Below the pieces are notes generated by a model. It saw only the letters and a list, made by a program, of their open reading frames with translations. It searched no databases and was not told the DNA's origin. From NCBI GenBank assembly GCA_015350385.1, contig WNKI01000001.1, forward strand, positions 1,233,870-1,297,869: a DNA stretch of 64,000 nucleotides, written 5' to 3'. This document shows, piece after piece, positions 38,316 through 48,233 of this stretch (its first letter is position 1; every line of letters starts with the position of its first letter). The position numbers and the translations under genes were made by a program. The stretch comes from Aculops lycopersici. Lineage: Eukaryota > Arthropoda > Arachnida > Trombidiformes > Eriophyidae.

Positions 38316-41285
38316 CTACTGCGATATCTTGGCTCTAATCTGAGTGTGCAAGTAACACAATGTATCAACATACGAGGGATTGTCAAATCTAAACTCACTT
38401 CCAACATCAGGTCGTTTCTTGTCCTCGTATAGGAATGTTCTAAATACAGCCTCCAGCTTATCTCTACCCTGACGGACAACACTAATTCTAAGAGCACGCT
38501 TCCTTTCAGCAGTGATACGTTCTATTAGATTCTCTAGAAACTGGGCATCCGAGGAATCCCGTTGACGATGCTCCCATTGCAAATCTGGTTGATCCTTGTG
38601 CTTGCCGAATACGTTGGCTAAGAAGTTTTGTCCCATTTCGTCGCTTGGAAAGAATATAAATAAATAGTAGCCGTTCTCTAATACATAACATTGACCCTGT
38701 GCCTCCTCGAGAGCTAGCATATAACATCTCTCTAATACGGCCTTCAGGCCAAACTCATTGTCCTCATCATCAGCCTCGCATGCAGTTACATAATATAATC
38801 TTGGATATATAGTCACTTGCGACTGGCTTGGAATAGAGCCCAACAGGTTGAGTTGGGCGAGAACCTTGTCATCTGGGAACATCTCCATTCCACCATCGAT
38901 TGCGTCACACTTCAATAAACCGCACAGGTACACGGGCAATAGTTTTAAACCTTCAGGTAGAATCAACTGAGAATGATTCCTTTCCGATACGTCAGTGCAT
39001 AATTTTCTATAGGCAGCTAGAATGGTGATAGTCCTTTGGGTTAATTGCTCCTTCGCAGCCTTTGGGCTGAGTTTAGCCTCGCGCATCTTGTCCATTGTAT
39101 CGCGTGCCATCATATTGATCAAGGTATCGCAACAGGCTGATTTGTATAGCTCTCTAATATCCGTGCAAGTTGTCAAGGCTAAGTTATGTACCCTAACCCT
39201 ACGCTCACCCCAAACTGACGTATAGATCATAGCGAATTGCACAATAACCAGATCATTCTCTGGTAGCTTATCATCGTACTTCATTTGGACGGCAAAGTTT
39301 GACGATGTGTTCACGGCGGACATCTCGAGATTGCATCCACTTCCAATGGTAGTGCTAAAGTTTCCAATATATCTCACGGCACTAATACCTGTTGATGTTC
39401 TAACACGCATTGAGGCGTCAAAGCCGACAGTAGATCTTAGCGAGATTTTAAGGTCTTGTAAAAAGTTATCCATCGAAGTGATGTGATATTTGTTGATTAC
39501 ACCGGTACCAGTTAATCTAGTCAGATCACCAAGGGTAGCCAGGTTCAAATATGTTCGCGGATGTGGAGGGAATAGGAACAACTCAACACCACTTGCGTAA
39601 TCATTGATACACTTTTGCGCCAATTCCTTGTAATATTTGCCCTCAGGTGCCAGCACCTTTGCCTCGTTATCCGAACCTAAATGTCTCTTCATGTCATCGA
39701 TGTTTCTCTTCGATGCAAGCCTGCCTGGAGTCGAGTCGTCTCCATACGTCGGTAGTGACGAATGTAGCAAGTAGATCTTGCCTGTTGGAACAACCTTCAA
39801 GTTTGGCGCCTGCTTTCCGTCTCCTTGGAAGTTATTCGATGTATCATAGAGACAAGTCTTAAGGGCTGCTTCAATGACTGGACCCAAAACAGTCTGCTGC
39901 TCTATCTCTGCACATTCATTCGACAGATCCATCAGCGAGGCTAAAAACTTCTCAATCTTATCAAAGTTTTCCACCGGATCGACAAGGAACTTAGAGGTCG
40001 GAGCGTGATCAGTAACAGTTTTCATGTCTGAGATAATGTAAGCATGTCCACCATTCAAAACATCGTAGAGAGTAATCTTGGAATTGTAGGTTGCAAATCC
40101 AACTAGAGGTGTCAATTTGCTGCTATACATAAAGTCACTTGGAAAATCATCCCTGATTACTTTGGCCAAATGTTTCGATACATAGTGAACCATGTGCCGA
40201 GAATTCGCCGTCAACTCAATGGCAAATATAATATGAGGCCTTCTATTTTCTGCTATTTGATTGCGATAATATTCTGGAGTTACACGGAATTCGTAGCTTC
40301 CAAAGTATAGTTCGGGTTTCTGTTGATCTAATTCTTGAACACTGCCAGTTGTATAATTGCAAATACAACACTGACCGTTTCTAGAGAAAGGATTCGCGTA
40401 TGCCTTGCATCTGTTGCATCTCTCAATGTCGCACTGACTTAGTGGGGTAAAGAACTTCTTCTCGACTTCACCGTCATCAAATGGCTTAATTACAACCGAA
40501 AACTCGAGGCCAGATGTATCGAGCACATCCTTGGTGGTTGGAACAGCATAAATTGTTGATCGGATGTGACATGGTCTAGCGCAGCCAGCGTCTTGTAGAG
40601 TCATATCTAGTTCTTTGGATTCCAATGTAGTAACAAGGGGTGGCAGCGATGCTGGAGCTGTAAATCTTAGTATCTTATCTGTTGGCCTGTAGGTTTTGAT
40701 CTCAGCCTCGACCAACTGGGCCACGCTTGGCATCGCATGCTGGTCCAACTTTGGGGCTTGTTGTGGAGGATGGTACATCGATGGACCTGATTGGTTATGC
40801 ATTGGGGGTGCGCCATAAGGTTGTTGCATCTGAGGCGGATAGCGTTGTTGTTGTTGCTGTTGCATTGGTGGTAGTTGATGTTGACCCGGTGGGGGAATCA
40901 TACCTCCTCTTGGTTGATACGGTCCAGGTGGCATTTGTTGTTGCATCTGTGGCGGTGGAGGAGGAGCATGTTGTTGTTGTTGTGGTGGCGGTGGCGGTGG
41001 TGCCATTGGTTGATACGGACTTGATGGTTGGTGCTGCTGCGATGGCGGTGATTGGTAAGGACCTGATGGTGGCATACCACCTGGTGGAGATTGATGCATT
41101 TGTGGTGGTGGAGGTGGCATACCAGGTAGAGAACTGGGTTGTTGCATTTGAGGATAGGGTTGTTGCATCATCTGGGGCGATTGAGGTTGATGCGATGGCG
41201 AGTAGTGGCCGCCGGGCGGTGGCGGCTGTGGAGGAGACGGACCATTGGCATAGCCTTGGTATTGTGGATGCTGTTGCGGCATCAT
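38316..41285 (-). CDS. SEC24C: SEC24C/D-type COPII cargo adaptor
   Basis: The 989-residue Sec24 family member is a subunit of the COPII coat that pairs with Sec23 and selects cargo at ER exit sites. The start is the ATG at 41285. Residues 1-180 are P/Q/M-rich and disordered, as usual for Sec24. After the N-terminal region (PCHIRSTIYAVPTT) comes the zinc finger at about 287-310 (CNRCKAY then CCIC), then KPELYFGSYEF, a pattern typical of the C/D class. The trunk domain, beta-sandwich (STGISAVRYIGNFST), helical domain and C-terminal gelsolin-like domain (YYLFIFFPSDEMGQ) follow in order. The zinc-finger loop between the two cysteine pairs is about 12 residues rather than the usual 18 or so, a small deletion worth checking. 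The C/D class rests on local motifs. Confidence 0.95.
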   Translation of the reverse strand: MMPQQHPQYQGYANGPSPPQPPPPGGHYSPSHQPQSPQMMQQPYPQMQQPSSLPGMPPPPPQMHQSPPGGMPPSGPYQSPPSQQHQPSSPYQPMAPPPPPPQQQQHAPPPPPQMQQQMPPGPYQPRGGMIPPPGQHQLPPMQQQQQQRYPPQMQQPYGAPPMHNQSGPSMYHPPQQAPKLDQHAMPSVAQLVEAEIKTYRPTDKILRFTAPASLPPLVTTLESKELDMTLQDAGCARPCHIRSTIYAVPTTKDVLDTSGLEFSVVIKPFDDGEVEKKFFTPLSQCDIERCNRCKAYANPFSRNGQCCICNYTTGSVQELDQQKPELYFGSYEFRVTPEYYRNQIAENRRPHIIFAIELTANSRHMVHYVSKHLAKVIRDDFPSDFMYSSKLTPLVGFATYNSKITLYDVLNGGHAYIISDMKTVTDHAPTSKFLVDPVENFDKIEKFLASLMDLSNECAEIEQQTVLGPVIEAALKTCLYDTSNNFQGDGKQAPNLKVVPTGKIYLLHSSLPTYGDDSTPGRLASKRNIDDMKRHLGSDNEAKVLAPEGKYYKELAQKCINDYASGVELFLFPPHPRTYLNLATLGDLTRLTGTGVINKYHITSMDNFLQDLKISLRSTVGFDASMRVRTSTGISAVRYIGNFSTTIGSGCNLEMSAVNTSSNFAVQMKYDDKLPENDLVIVQFAMIYTSVWGERRVRVHNLALTTCTDIRELYKSACCDTLINMMARDTMDKMREAKLSPKAAKEQLTQRTITILAAYRKLCTDVSERNHSQLILPEGLKLLPVYLCGLLKCDAIDGGMEMFPDDKVLAQLNLLGSIPSQSQVTIYPRLYYVTACEADDEDNEFGLKAVLERCYMLALEEAQGQCYVLENGYYLFIFFPSDEMGQNFLANVFGKHKDQPDLQWEHRQRDSSDAQFLENLIERITAERKRALRISVVRQGRDKLEAVFRTFLYEDKKRPDVGSEFRFDNPSYVDTLCYLHTQIRAKISQ

Positions 41286-41671
41286 TGTGCCAGATGATTA
41301 ACAATAGGTGCTAATTATTTTCAATAAGAAATTAATATGGATTTCTTGTTGTTGTGGTGAAAATCTTAAGGTAGAGGACTAATAAGAGTCACGATAGCGA
41401 TTGTCAAAAATGTGTTGTGGCATTTCCCGCTGCGCTTTACATAGCACAAATTTGGCGCGTTGTTTAAAAAGCTTCGCGCTTGCGCAGCTCTCAAACTTTG
41501 TTGTAATATTGTTGTCGTGCCAGGAGCAACACCACGTGCGAAAGTTTCACTTGTTCATCTAACCCTCTGGTCTATTCACCTGGCCATCCAATCATGATGC
41601 ATGCCATAAAAAAGGCATCTAACTATTAATCTCGCTCTATTTACTGGCAAGAACCAAATCAAATATTCAAA
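41286..41671. promoter_or_regulatory. Bidirectional promoter region SEC24 / NLE1
   Basis: The two genes diverge from only 386 bp, so they must share a compact promoter region. A short dyad (ATGCC / GGCAT) lies near 41603-41619. No canonical TATA box is obvious. I see no coding sequence. Confidence 0.55.
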
Positions 41672-43138
41672 ATGGTGCATGAACAACCACCAACCATATT
41701 AGCTCAATTCAGAACTGAATCGGGCGAACAAAGAGGAGCCCAAGTAGAGTTGCCAACCAACTTGAAACCTAGTGATCTGCAAGCTATCTGTGATGCATTA
41801 CTTCAAACCCCAAAAGAGGATAGAGTCCCATATTTATTCTTTGTCAATGGTAATCAAGTAAAGGATACGATAGCCGATATCAAAGATGAGAACGAAAAAC
41901 CTATCTTATTAGATCAGGAAAAAGTTTTGGAGATAGTATTTGCACCTCAGGCAATTTTTAAAGTTGAGCCAGTGACAAGATGCGTCTCATCAATGTCAGG
42001 CCATGGTGAGGCTATAGTATCTGCCTACTTTAGCCCGGATGGCGCCGGTCTAGTTTCAGGTTCCGGCGACCAGTCTGTCAGATTTTGGGACATTAACACT
42101 CAAACACCGAGCTACACTTGCAATGGACACAAACATTGGGTTTTAGCGGTCGCATGGTCACCTGATGCTTTGCGCGTCGCCTCGGGTTGCAGAAATGGAG
42201 ATGTAAATATATGGTGTCCAAATACTGGAAAAAGAATAACAAATGTTCCTCTGATGGGTCACACAAAGTGGATCACATGTTTAGCCTGGGAACCAATCAA
42301 TTGTAACCCAGATTGCCGAAGACTAGCTAGCTCATCCAAAGACTCGACAATTCGAATCTGGGACACAGTACTCAGAAGATGTGAGCTTGTACTATCGGGT
42401 CACAGTATGTCAGTCACATGCATCAAGTGGAGTGCAAACGGATTAATTTATTCCTCATCTCAGGATCGGAGTGTGAAGGTTTGGCGAGGAGCCGATGGCA
42501 CCATGTGTAGATCACTTGATGGTCATGCCCATTGGGTTAATACTCTAGCCCTTAACTGCGATTATATTGTTAGAACAGGACCATTTGAACCAGCCAGTCT
42601 CAACAAGGCCAGCGGTGGATTTGTAGATGTAAACATAACTGAAAGAAAAGAGCTAGCCAAAATAGCTCAAGATAGATACGATAAAGCTCGTGATGGTAAA
42701 GAGGATATGCTAGTATCCGGTTCGGACGACTTTACAATGTTCTTATGGAAACCAGAAAGTTCTAAAACCCCAATTGCCAGGCTAACAGGACATCAGCAGC
42801 TCATCAATGATGTCAAGTTTTCCCCAGACATGCGCTACATTGCAAGTGCTTCATTCGACAAGTCCATAAGACTATGGGATGGAAGGACGGGTAAATTTAT
42901 TACAGCCTTAAGAGGCCATGTGCAGCGGGTATATCAGCTCGCTTGGTCTGCGGATAGTCGTCTATTGGCAAGCGCAAGTGCCGATTCTACATGTAAAGTT
43001 TGGTCAATGCAAAACAGAAAGTTGATGTGTGACTTACCTGGTCACGCAGATGAAGTTTATGTAATTGATTGGAGTCCAAATGGAGACTTTGTTGTGAGTG
43101 GCGGCAAGGACCGGATACTAAAGATCTGGCGTCGGTAG
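41672..43138 (+). CDS. NLE1: Notchless / Rsa4-type ribosome-assembly WD40 protein
   Basis: The 488-residue orthologue of NLE1 (yeast Rsa4) acts as a 60S pre-ribosome assembly factor: it binds the MIDAS domain of the Rea1/midasin ATPase, whose force removes it. The N-terminal ubiquitin-like NLE domain spans residues 8 to about 85 (QFRTESGEQRG, YLFFVNGNQV). A WD40 propeller follows, with about eight blades whose WD or equivalent pairs are visible (RFWDI, NIWCP, RIWDT, KVWRG, FLWKP, RLWDG, KVWSM, KIWRR). The start ATG lies in a good context (CAAAATGGTG). The length matches the family. It is nuclear/nucleolar by family. A variant poly(A) signal ATTAAA lies at 43144-43149, next to the stop. Confidence 0.97.
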   Translation: MVHEQPPTILAQFRTESGEQRGAQVELPTNLKPSDLQAICDALLQTPKEDRVPYLFFVNGNQVKDTIADIKDENEKPILLDQEKVLEIVFAPQAIFKVEPVTRCVSSMSGHGEAIVSAYFSPDGAGLVSGSGDQSVRFWDINTQTPSYTCNGHKHWVLAVAWSPDALRVASGCRNGDVNIWCPNTGKRITNVPLMGHTKWITCLAWEPINCNPDCRRLASSSKDSTIRIWDTVLRRCELVLSGHSMSVTCIKWSANGLIYSSSQDRSVKVWRGADGTMCRSLDGHAHWVNTLALNCDYIVRTGPFEPASLNKASGGFVDVNITERKELAKIAQDRYDKARDGKEDMLVSGSDDFTMFLWKPESSKTPIARLTGHQQLINDVKFSPDMRYIASASFDKSIRLWDGRTGKFITALRGHVQRVYQLAWSADSRLLASASADSTCKVWSMQNRKLMCDLPGHADEVYVIDWSPNGDFVVSGGKDRILKIWRR

Positions 43139-43593
43139 TGCACATTAAAGTACCATGTCTCATATCAGATTTCAGAATATAGTTTTTTAACCTTTTTTCA
43201 ACTTATAATCGTACCATCATAGAATCGAATCGCAGTTATAATAGAGCGATTAATCCTAATCTAACCTTGTTTTAGTAGAAATACTGCCCAACTCCAAGTT
43301 GGCTCACTTCCGCTGTGAGCATCATATGTCTGTTTCACATTTCTCAAATTGTTAGAGTGTAGCCATCGGACTTACGCCGGAGCACATATGAACTTACACT
43401 CCAGCAGCGACCACACGACTCGTACACAGGAAGTCAGATCAGCTGATCTAGTTTCGCCTCTAGGTCCCCCTATCTCTCATTCAGAAACAATGATATTTCG
43501 ATCCACCAAAACACGATTGATATAATATTTGCACTCCATTGATATTAGTTCATTAAATAATATCACTCACCAAATTCAAATGCATATTACACT
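43139..43593. other. Intergenic region NLE1 to LARGE
   Basis: Both genes point right. The 455-bp stretch includes ATTAAA at 43144-43149 and a 14-bp perfect palindrome (AGATCAGCTGATCT) at 43436-43449. It holds the LARGE promoter and leader. I see no coding region. Confidence 0.5.
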
Positions 43594-45882
43594 ATGAGGT
43601 CCGTATCTAAACTCTTGAGAATCTTCCTAGTGGCAATTTGCTTCATCTTGGCCGTGACCATTGTTACTTATAATACAAATTTCAACAGAGAAGAAGAGCA
43701 ACAGCCCAGAAAATTAGAATTAACCAACAAAAACTGCGATAAATACAACTTGTCTGAACAGGACGAGATATCAGAATGCCAGGATATTCACATTGCCATG
43801 GTTGTGGGAGGTTATAATTCAACTAGAGGCTTCTATGTTTTACTGAAGTCAATACTCTTCTATCGGACAGATATAATACATCTACATCTATTTGTAGATA
43901 ACATAGCTCACCAAATACTCGTTTCACTGTTCAGGGGGTGGATTGTGCCTGACTTGCATGTAATTTATTATAACATCTCCACCTATGAGCACGAGATTAC
44001 CTGGCTAACGAATGTTCATTACTCGGGCCATTATGGTTTGATGAAGTTGATTTTGTTGGATGTTTTATCTAAAAAAGCAGACACTATTGACAAACTCATT
44101 ATTCTAGATACCGACATGTTGGTTCTGGGTGATATTAGCACAATTTGGAGCGAGTTCAATAATTTCAACGACAAACAAGAGCTAGGTTTAGTTGAAAACC
44201 AGAGCAGATGGTATTTGGGCGAGACCAAAAATAGCAAACTCGAGCAATCTGATTATGATGATGAGTTAGCAGATCATCGGCGTGAAACTATTGGTAGCGG
44301 TGGCGCTAAAGCTTGGCCAGCTTTAGGGAGAGGCTTCAATTCTGGATCAATGCTAGCAAATTTGTTCAGGTTACGTGAACAAAATTGGACATCAAGTTGG
44401 CGCCAGATTGCCGAGTCGGAGTTGACTTCCTACTTGTCGACAACACTAGCCGATCAGGATATCATCAATTCGTACATCAAATCAAAACCAAATTCCGTAT
44501 ACAAGTTATCTTGCCACTATAACACACAATTAAATGACCATGCCATGAATATGGATAGTGAGGGCGGATATTGCTCACAGAGGCCGGGTCAAATTAGGAT
44601 ATTGCACTGGAACTCGCCCTACAAATTGGCAACTAAAAACAAGGAGGCTCAAGTGTACAAAAATTGGTACTTAACATTCTTGAATTGGGATGGGAGTTTG
44701 TTGATGCAAAGTGTGTGTTCGCACGAAAACTCTGAACCCAAAGATCGTGTGGTGGAAACGGCTACAACCATTACAATACCTTCATGTAAAGACATTCGGC
44801 CAGGACCACAGGATCCACTTCGAACTTACCTGTACTTTCTCAACTTTGAACTGGACAAACTCGACGAGCCCTTTGATGTGACAATTTGTGTTCAGTTAAG
44901 TTTGGATCGATTGCAGACACTGGACGAGTTGGCACTTCATTGGCGCGGACCAATCAGCGCGGCAATCTATCTGTCTGAATTGGAGAGCAACTTGCTGATG
45001 GCTTCAATTGAGAATAGCAACAATCTTGCCTCGCGACGAAATATTGGCTACCACTTGGTGTTCCGCGATCATGGCTTCAATTATCCCATCAATCGGCTTA
45101 GGAATATTGCTCTCGCCAACGCGCTCACTCCCTATGTCTTCCTGTCCGACATTGACTTCCTGCCCTCGTATAATCTCTACGATTACTTGCGACAGGTTAT
45201 CGGTGACATGGTGCAATCGGAGAGATTTGCAAGAAACCCTCCGCTTTCCAACGCGGCGCTTGTGGTTCCTGCTTTCGAGAATCTGCAATATAAATTCGAG
45301 TTTCCATTGAGCAAAAACGAGTTGCTTAGCCAGCTGAATCTGGGAATTGTATCAATGTTTCGCGAGCAAATTTGGCCACTCGGCCACGCGCCCACCGACT
45401 ACAACAAGTGGCGAGTTGCCACACAAGTGTATCAGGTAAACTGGCAACCGGAATACGAGCCACTCGTTGTGATTGACCGGAAGGAAGTGCCAAAATTTGA
45501 CGAGCGCTTTGTGGGTTTCGGGTGGAACAAAGTGGAGCATATAATGGAATTAGCGGCTAAAAAATACAAATTTCTAGTGCTACCCGATGCCTTTACAATC
45601 CATAAGCTACACGCTGCCAGTTACGACATTTTGCAGCACCGCGAATCGCAAAAGTACCGTACTTGTATCCGGCAATTGAGGCGAAACTTTTTGTTGGATC
45701 TCAAATTGAAGTATCCAAGTTTCTTTGAGTCAGTTAACTCAACTGTTACATCTGCGTCACAAAGTTTTACGACAAATTCAACTGCATCAAAAACAAACGA
45801 TACAAACGCAACCACGACGACGACGACAACGACGACGTCCACGACTAGCTCATCAGTAGAAAATTTCGAGGAGGAAACTTGA
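43594..45882 (+). CDS. LARGE1: LARGE xylosyl- and glucuronyltransferase
   Basis: The 762-residue Golgi type II glycosyltransferase extends the matriglycan repeat (xylose and glucuronic acid) on alpha-dystroglycan in known family members. An N-terminal membrane anchor covers about residues 9-28. The first (GT8, xylosyltransferase-type) domain has the metal-binding DTD (ILDTDMLVLGD, about 172), HYSGHYGLMKL, GLVENQSRWYLG, WPALGRGFNSGS and LADQDIINSYI. The second (GT49-type) domain has LSDIDFLPSYN (about 517), LVVPAFENLQY, GHAPTDYNKW and FVGFGWNKVEHIMEL. Both catalytic domains are intact. The last 40 or so residues form an S/T/N-rich tail with a poly-Thr run, absent from vertebrate LARGE. Upstream is the NLE1 gene; the next gene is 8 kb away. 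Confidence 0.97.
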   Translation: MRSVSKLLRIFLVAICFILAVTIVTYNTNFNREEEQQPRKLELTNKNCDKYNLSEQDEISECQDIHIAMVVGGYNSTRGFYVLLKSILFYRTDIIHLHLFVDNIAHQILVSLFRGWIVPDLHVIYYNISTYEHEITWLTNVHYSGHYGLMKLILLDVLSKKADTIDKLIILDTDMLVLGDISTIWSEFNNFNDKQELGLVENQSRWYLGETKNSKLEQSDYDDELADHRRETIGSGGAKAWPALGRGFNSGSMLANLFRLREQNWTSSWRQIAESELTSYLSTTLADQDIINSYIKSKPNSVYKLSCHYNTQLNDHAMNMDSEGGYCSQRPGQIRILHWNSPYKLATKNKEAQVYKNWYLTFLNWDGSLLMQSVCSHENSEPKDRVVETATTITIPSCKDIRPGPQDPLRTYLYFLNFELDKLDEPFDVTICVQLSLDRLQTLDELALHWRGPISAAIYLSELESNLLMASIENSNNLASRRNIGYHLVFRDHGFNYPINRLRNIALANALTPYVFLSDIDFLPSYNLYDYLRQVIGDMVQSERFARNPPLSNAALVVPAFENLQYKFEFPLSKNELLSQLNLGIVSMFREQIWPLGHAPTDYNKWRVATQVYQVNWQPEYEPLVVIDRKEVPKFDERFVGFGWNKVEHIMELAAKKYKFLVLPDAFTIHKLHAASYDILQHRESQKYRTCIRQLRRNFLLDLKLKYPSFFESVNSTVTSASQSFTTNSTASKTNDTNATTTTTTTTTSTTSSSVENFEEET

Positions 45883-46770
45883 AACTTCGAAAACTGTCCG
45901 AGGCTTGAAAGCGAGACAAATTTTTAAATGAAAAAACGAGACTAATGTTGTTGAAATTGCATTACTTGTCACTCCGTGAACTTAACTTTTCTTACTCAAG
46001 AGACAGAAAGAGCGAGAGTGGAGGAAAACTAAAAAACTACTAAATTTTACTCAATGACTTGAGATTTGCTCAGTTGCTTTTGAAGATTAGCCAGAATCAT
46101 TTAGATAAGAGCGGAAATTAGACTATGAAACATGACCGAATGAATGCATTCTCCTTCGCATCCCTAATTTGGTCAATCTATATTGGTCTCTATTGTGAGA
46201 CTTGAGAAAAAGTCGCTCAAAGAATCAAGTTTCTCTTTGTTTTTTCAAACAATAAATCCAATCTCTCGAAGTGAATGGACACTTCAAAATGAGGTCCGAT
46301 AATCTGCATTTGATTTAATGAATGTGAGTCGCTCTGCTGTTCGGGCAAAAGAGCAATGGCGGGAATTGCAAATGAAATTTCAAAGCAAGACATCACTTTC
46401 AGCCTGACCCTCAAGATCTCCAGGTCTTCGATAGTATAGTATATTTTAAGACTAGTTTCAAAGCGACTAATTCCAACTAAACACTGACCAGGTTGCTGCA
46501 ATGAACTTGATTCCCTTTGTCTTTGGCGGCCATTCTAATTCCATTTATAATACTAATTCCAATACTGTTCCTGTCCATTTGTTTGTTCGGCAACTCAGTT
46601 TGTTGAGGCAACGGCTAGAAAAACTACAGCTTCCAGCATCTCTATTCCAGTGGCGAGTCCATTGCCCCGGAACAAGCGAGCTTTTATGGTTGCGCCACTA
46701 TGGCTATTATCACTAGTAGGAGAAAAAAGATGCGCTAGCAATTCGCGAGTTGGCATCTCATTTTAGCACA

Positions 46771-46800
46771 TTCAGTTTCAGTTTCAGTTTCAGTTTCAGT
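46771..46800. repeat. TTCAGT hexamer tandem repeat
   Basis: Five tandem copies of TTCAGT end a T-rich stretch. A simple repeat in the gene-free tract. Confidence 0.85.
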
Positions 46801-47470
46801 TGCCGCAGTCGCCAATCGAGTCTAGCTACAGAGATAAAGTCTAGTTGTTATACTAAAGGAGTAGCGAGAACATGGAAGAAGTTAATATAATATATCATGA
46901 GGCGAGCGGCAAGTAGAAGAAACTAAACTTCCTCCTCTTATTTGGCTAGCTTAGCAGTTGGCTAGTTAGCCATAGAGTCAAACTGAAAGCTGACGCTGCA
47001 CCACAAAACTTTACACAACTAGACTAGCCTTTTTCTCCTTCTAACTTCGACTTACAAGTTTGTAAACTCGAGATAGAACTTGCATGTCTGAAGAAGTGCA
47101 AGTGAGACGCAAAGAGAGAAAGAAAGAAAAAGAGGAGAGTTCTATTCAAATGGAAGCGGCGCCATTTGAAACTCTAGCTCCAGCTGCTTGGCAAATAATT
47201 TAAGTGGCCGACTGCTACAAGGGAATTACTGGGCACTTTCATTAGTATGGATGCGACCAAACACTAAACTGACGAACGAAAATCTTGGCGAAAACCCAAC
47301 GTCATAATCATCATTTGGCCAGTCGCTAGACGGCGACGAGAATTTGAATGCCGATGTCTGGGCAAAAATTTGCAACTCGCTCTCGCTTTTTAGCCAAAAG
47401 ATGCTCGACTTTTTCCACGTCGCCTTCGATTTGTGTTCGAGACTTGGTGCCACTCGATTGTATGCCTCCC

Positions 47471-47528
47471 CTTCTTCTTCTTCTTCTTCTTCTTCTTCTT
47501 CTTCTTCTTCTTCTTCTTCTTCTTCTTC
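47471..47528. repeat. CTT/GAA trinucleotide tandem repeat
   Basis: About 19 copies of CTT, a polypyrimidine/polypurine microsatellite. It makes long spurious poly-Glu, poly-Ser and poly-Leu frames on both strands. Confidence 0.92.
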
Positions 47529-48208
47529 ATCTTCATCTTCTCTGTATTCCTCCTCTTGCTTTTGGCTCTTGGCGCGTCGCCCCCAAAGCCGCCATTGATT
47601 TTTGCCAACCATCATCTCAACCATCGAAATCCAAGAGGCGGAATAATAATTAATTCGTCTTTCTCTCTTAGGAGGCGCTGAGTGGTGGAAGTGGCCCAGT
47701 GAGAGCGAGCGAGCGAGCGGCAAGACGGTCGGCCACAGCGAGGCCATCAAGTCACCTGTTGCTTCGAGGAGAAAGAAGTTCATTAGCGCGCAGCACAAAG
47801 GCCAATCAGCCGAGCGGCGCAATGGAGCCACTTGTGTGATGCGGTTTGCGCTCTTGTCTTTTTCACTCAGGTCAACCAGCCACTTCCACTCTCCTCTGTC
47901 AGCAAGGCATAGAGAGAGGGAGAGAGAGCAAGTTTCGCATCACTTACTGTCAAACTCTCGCACATTTTTAGGCGATACCTTGGTTTTGGGGAATTTCATT
48001 TGGCTGGCGAGTAAAATGAAGATGAAGACGAAGAGTTTCGAGGAGGAGAACGTCGAGAGTTCACGGCGACGAGAAATTTGACTTGCAAGCGAGCGCTGAA
48101 TGCTCGGCGGCAGCGACAGCATCTCCGGTACCAACGACAGCAACAAGTGGCAAACACTCTCAGGTAACAAGCTAGCGGGCGAAACAGAGCGACGCGATGC
48201 TTGAGAGT

Positions 48209-48233
48209 TTATCGCTCGATTGTCGAGCGATAA
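48209..48233. repeat. Hairpin, 11-bp arms, 3-base loop
   Basis: TTATCGCTCGA (48209-48219) and TCGAGCGATAA (48223-48233) are perfect reverse complements around TTG. It lies in the gene-free tract. Confidence 0.7.

Noticed and set aside
40727..41314. Long Val-rich (+) and Thr-rich (-) frames
   Set aside because: Shadows of the P/Q/M-rich N-terminus of SEC24 in other frames.
46501..46716. 71-codon ATG frame in the gene-free tract
   Set aside because: Starts with ATG but is short, without motif, signal peptide or nearby support; chance frame.
47226..47831. 201-codon minus-strand frame with a long poly-Glu run
   Set aside because: It is created by the CTT/GAA microsatellite; the same DNA opens frames on both strands, and there is no domain outside the repeat.
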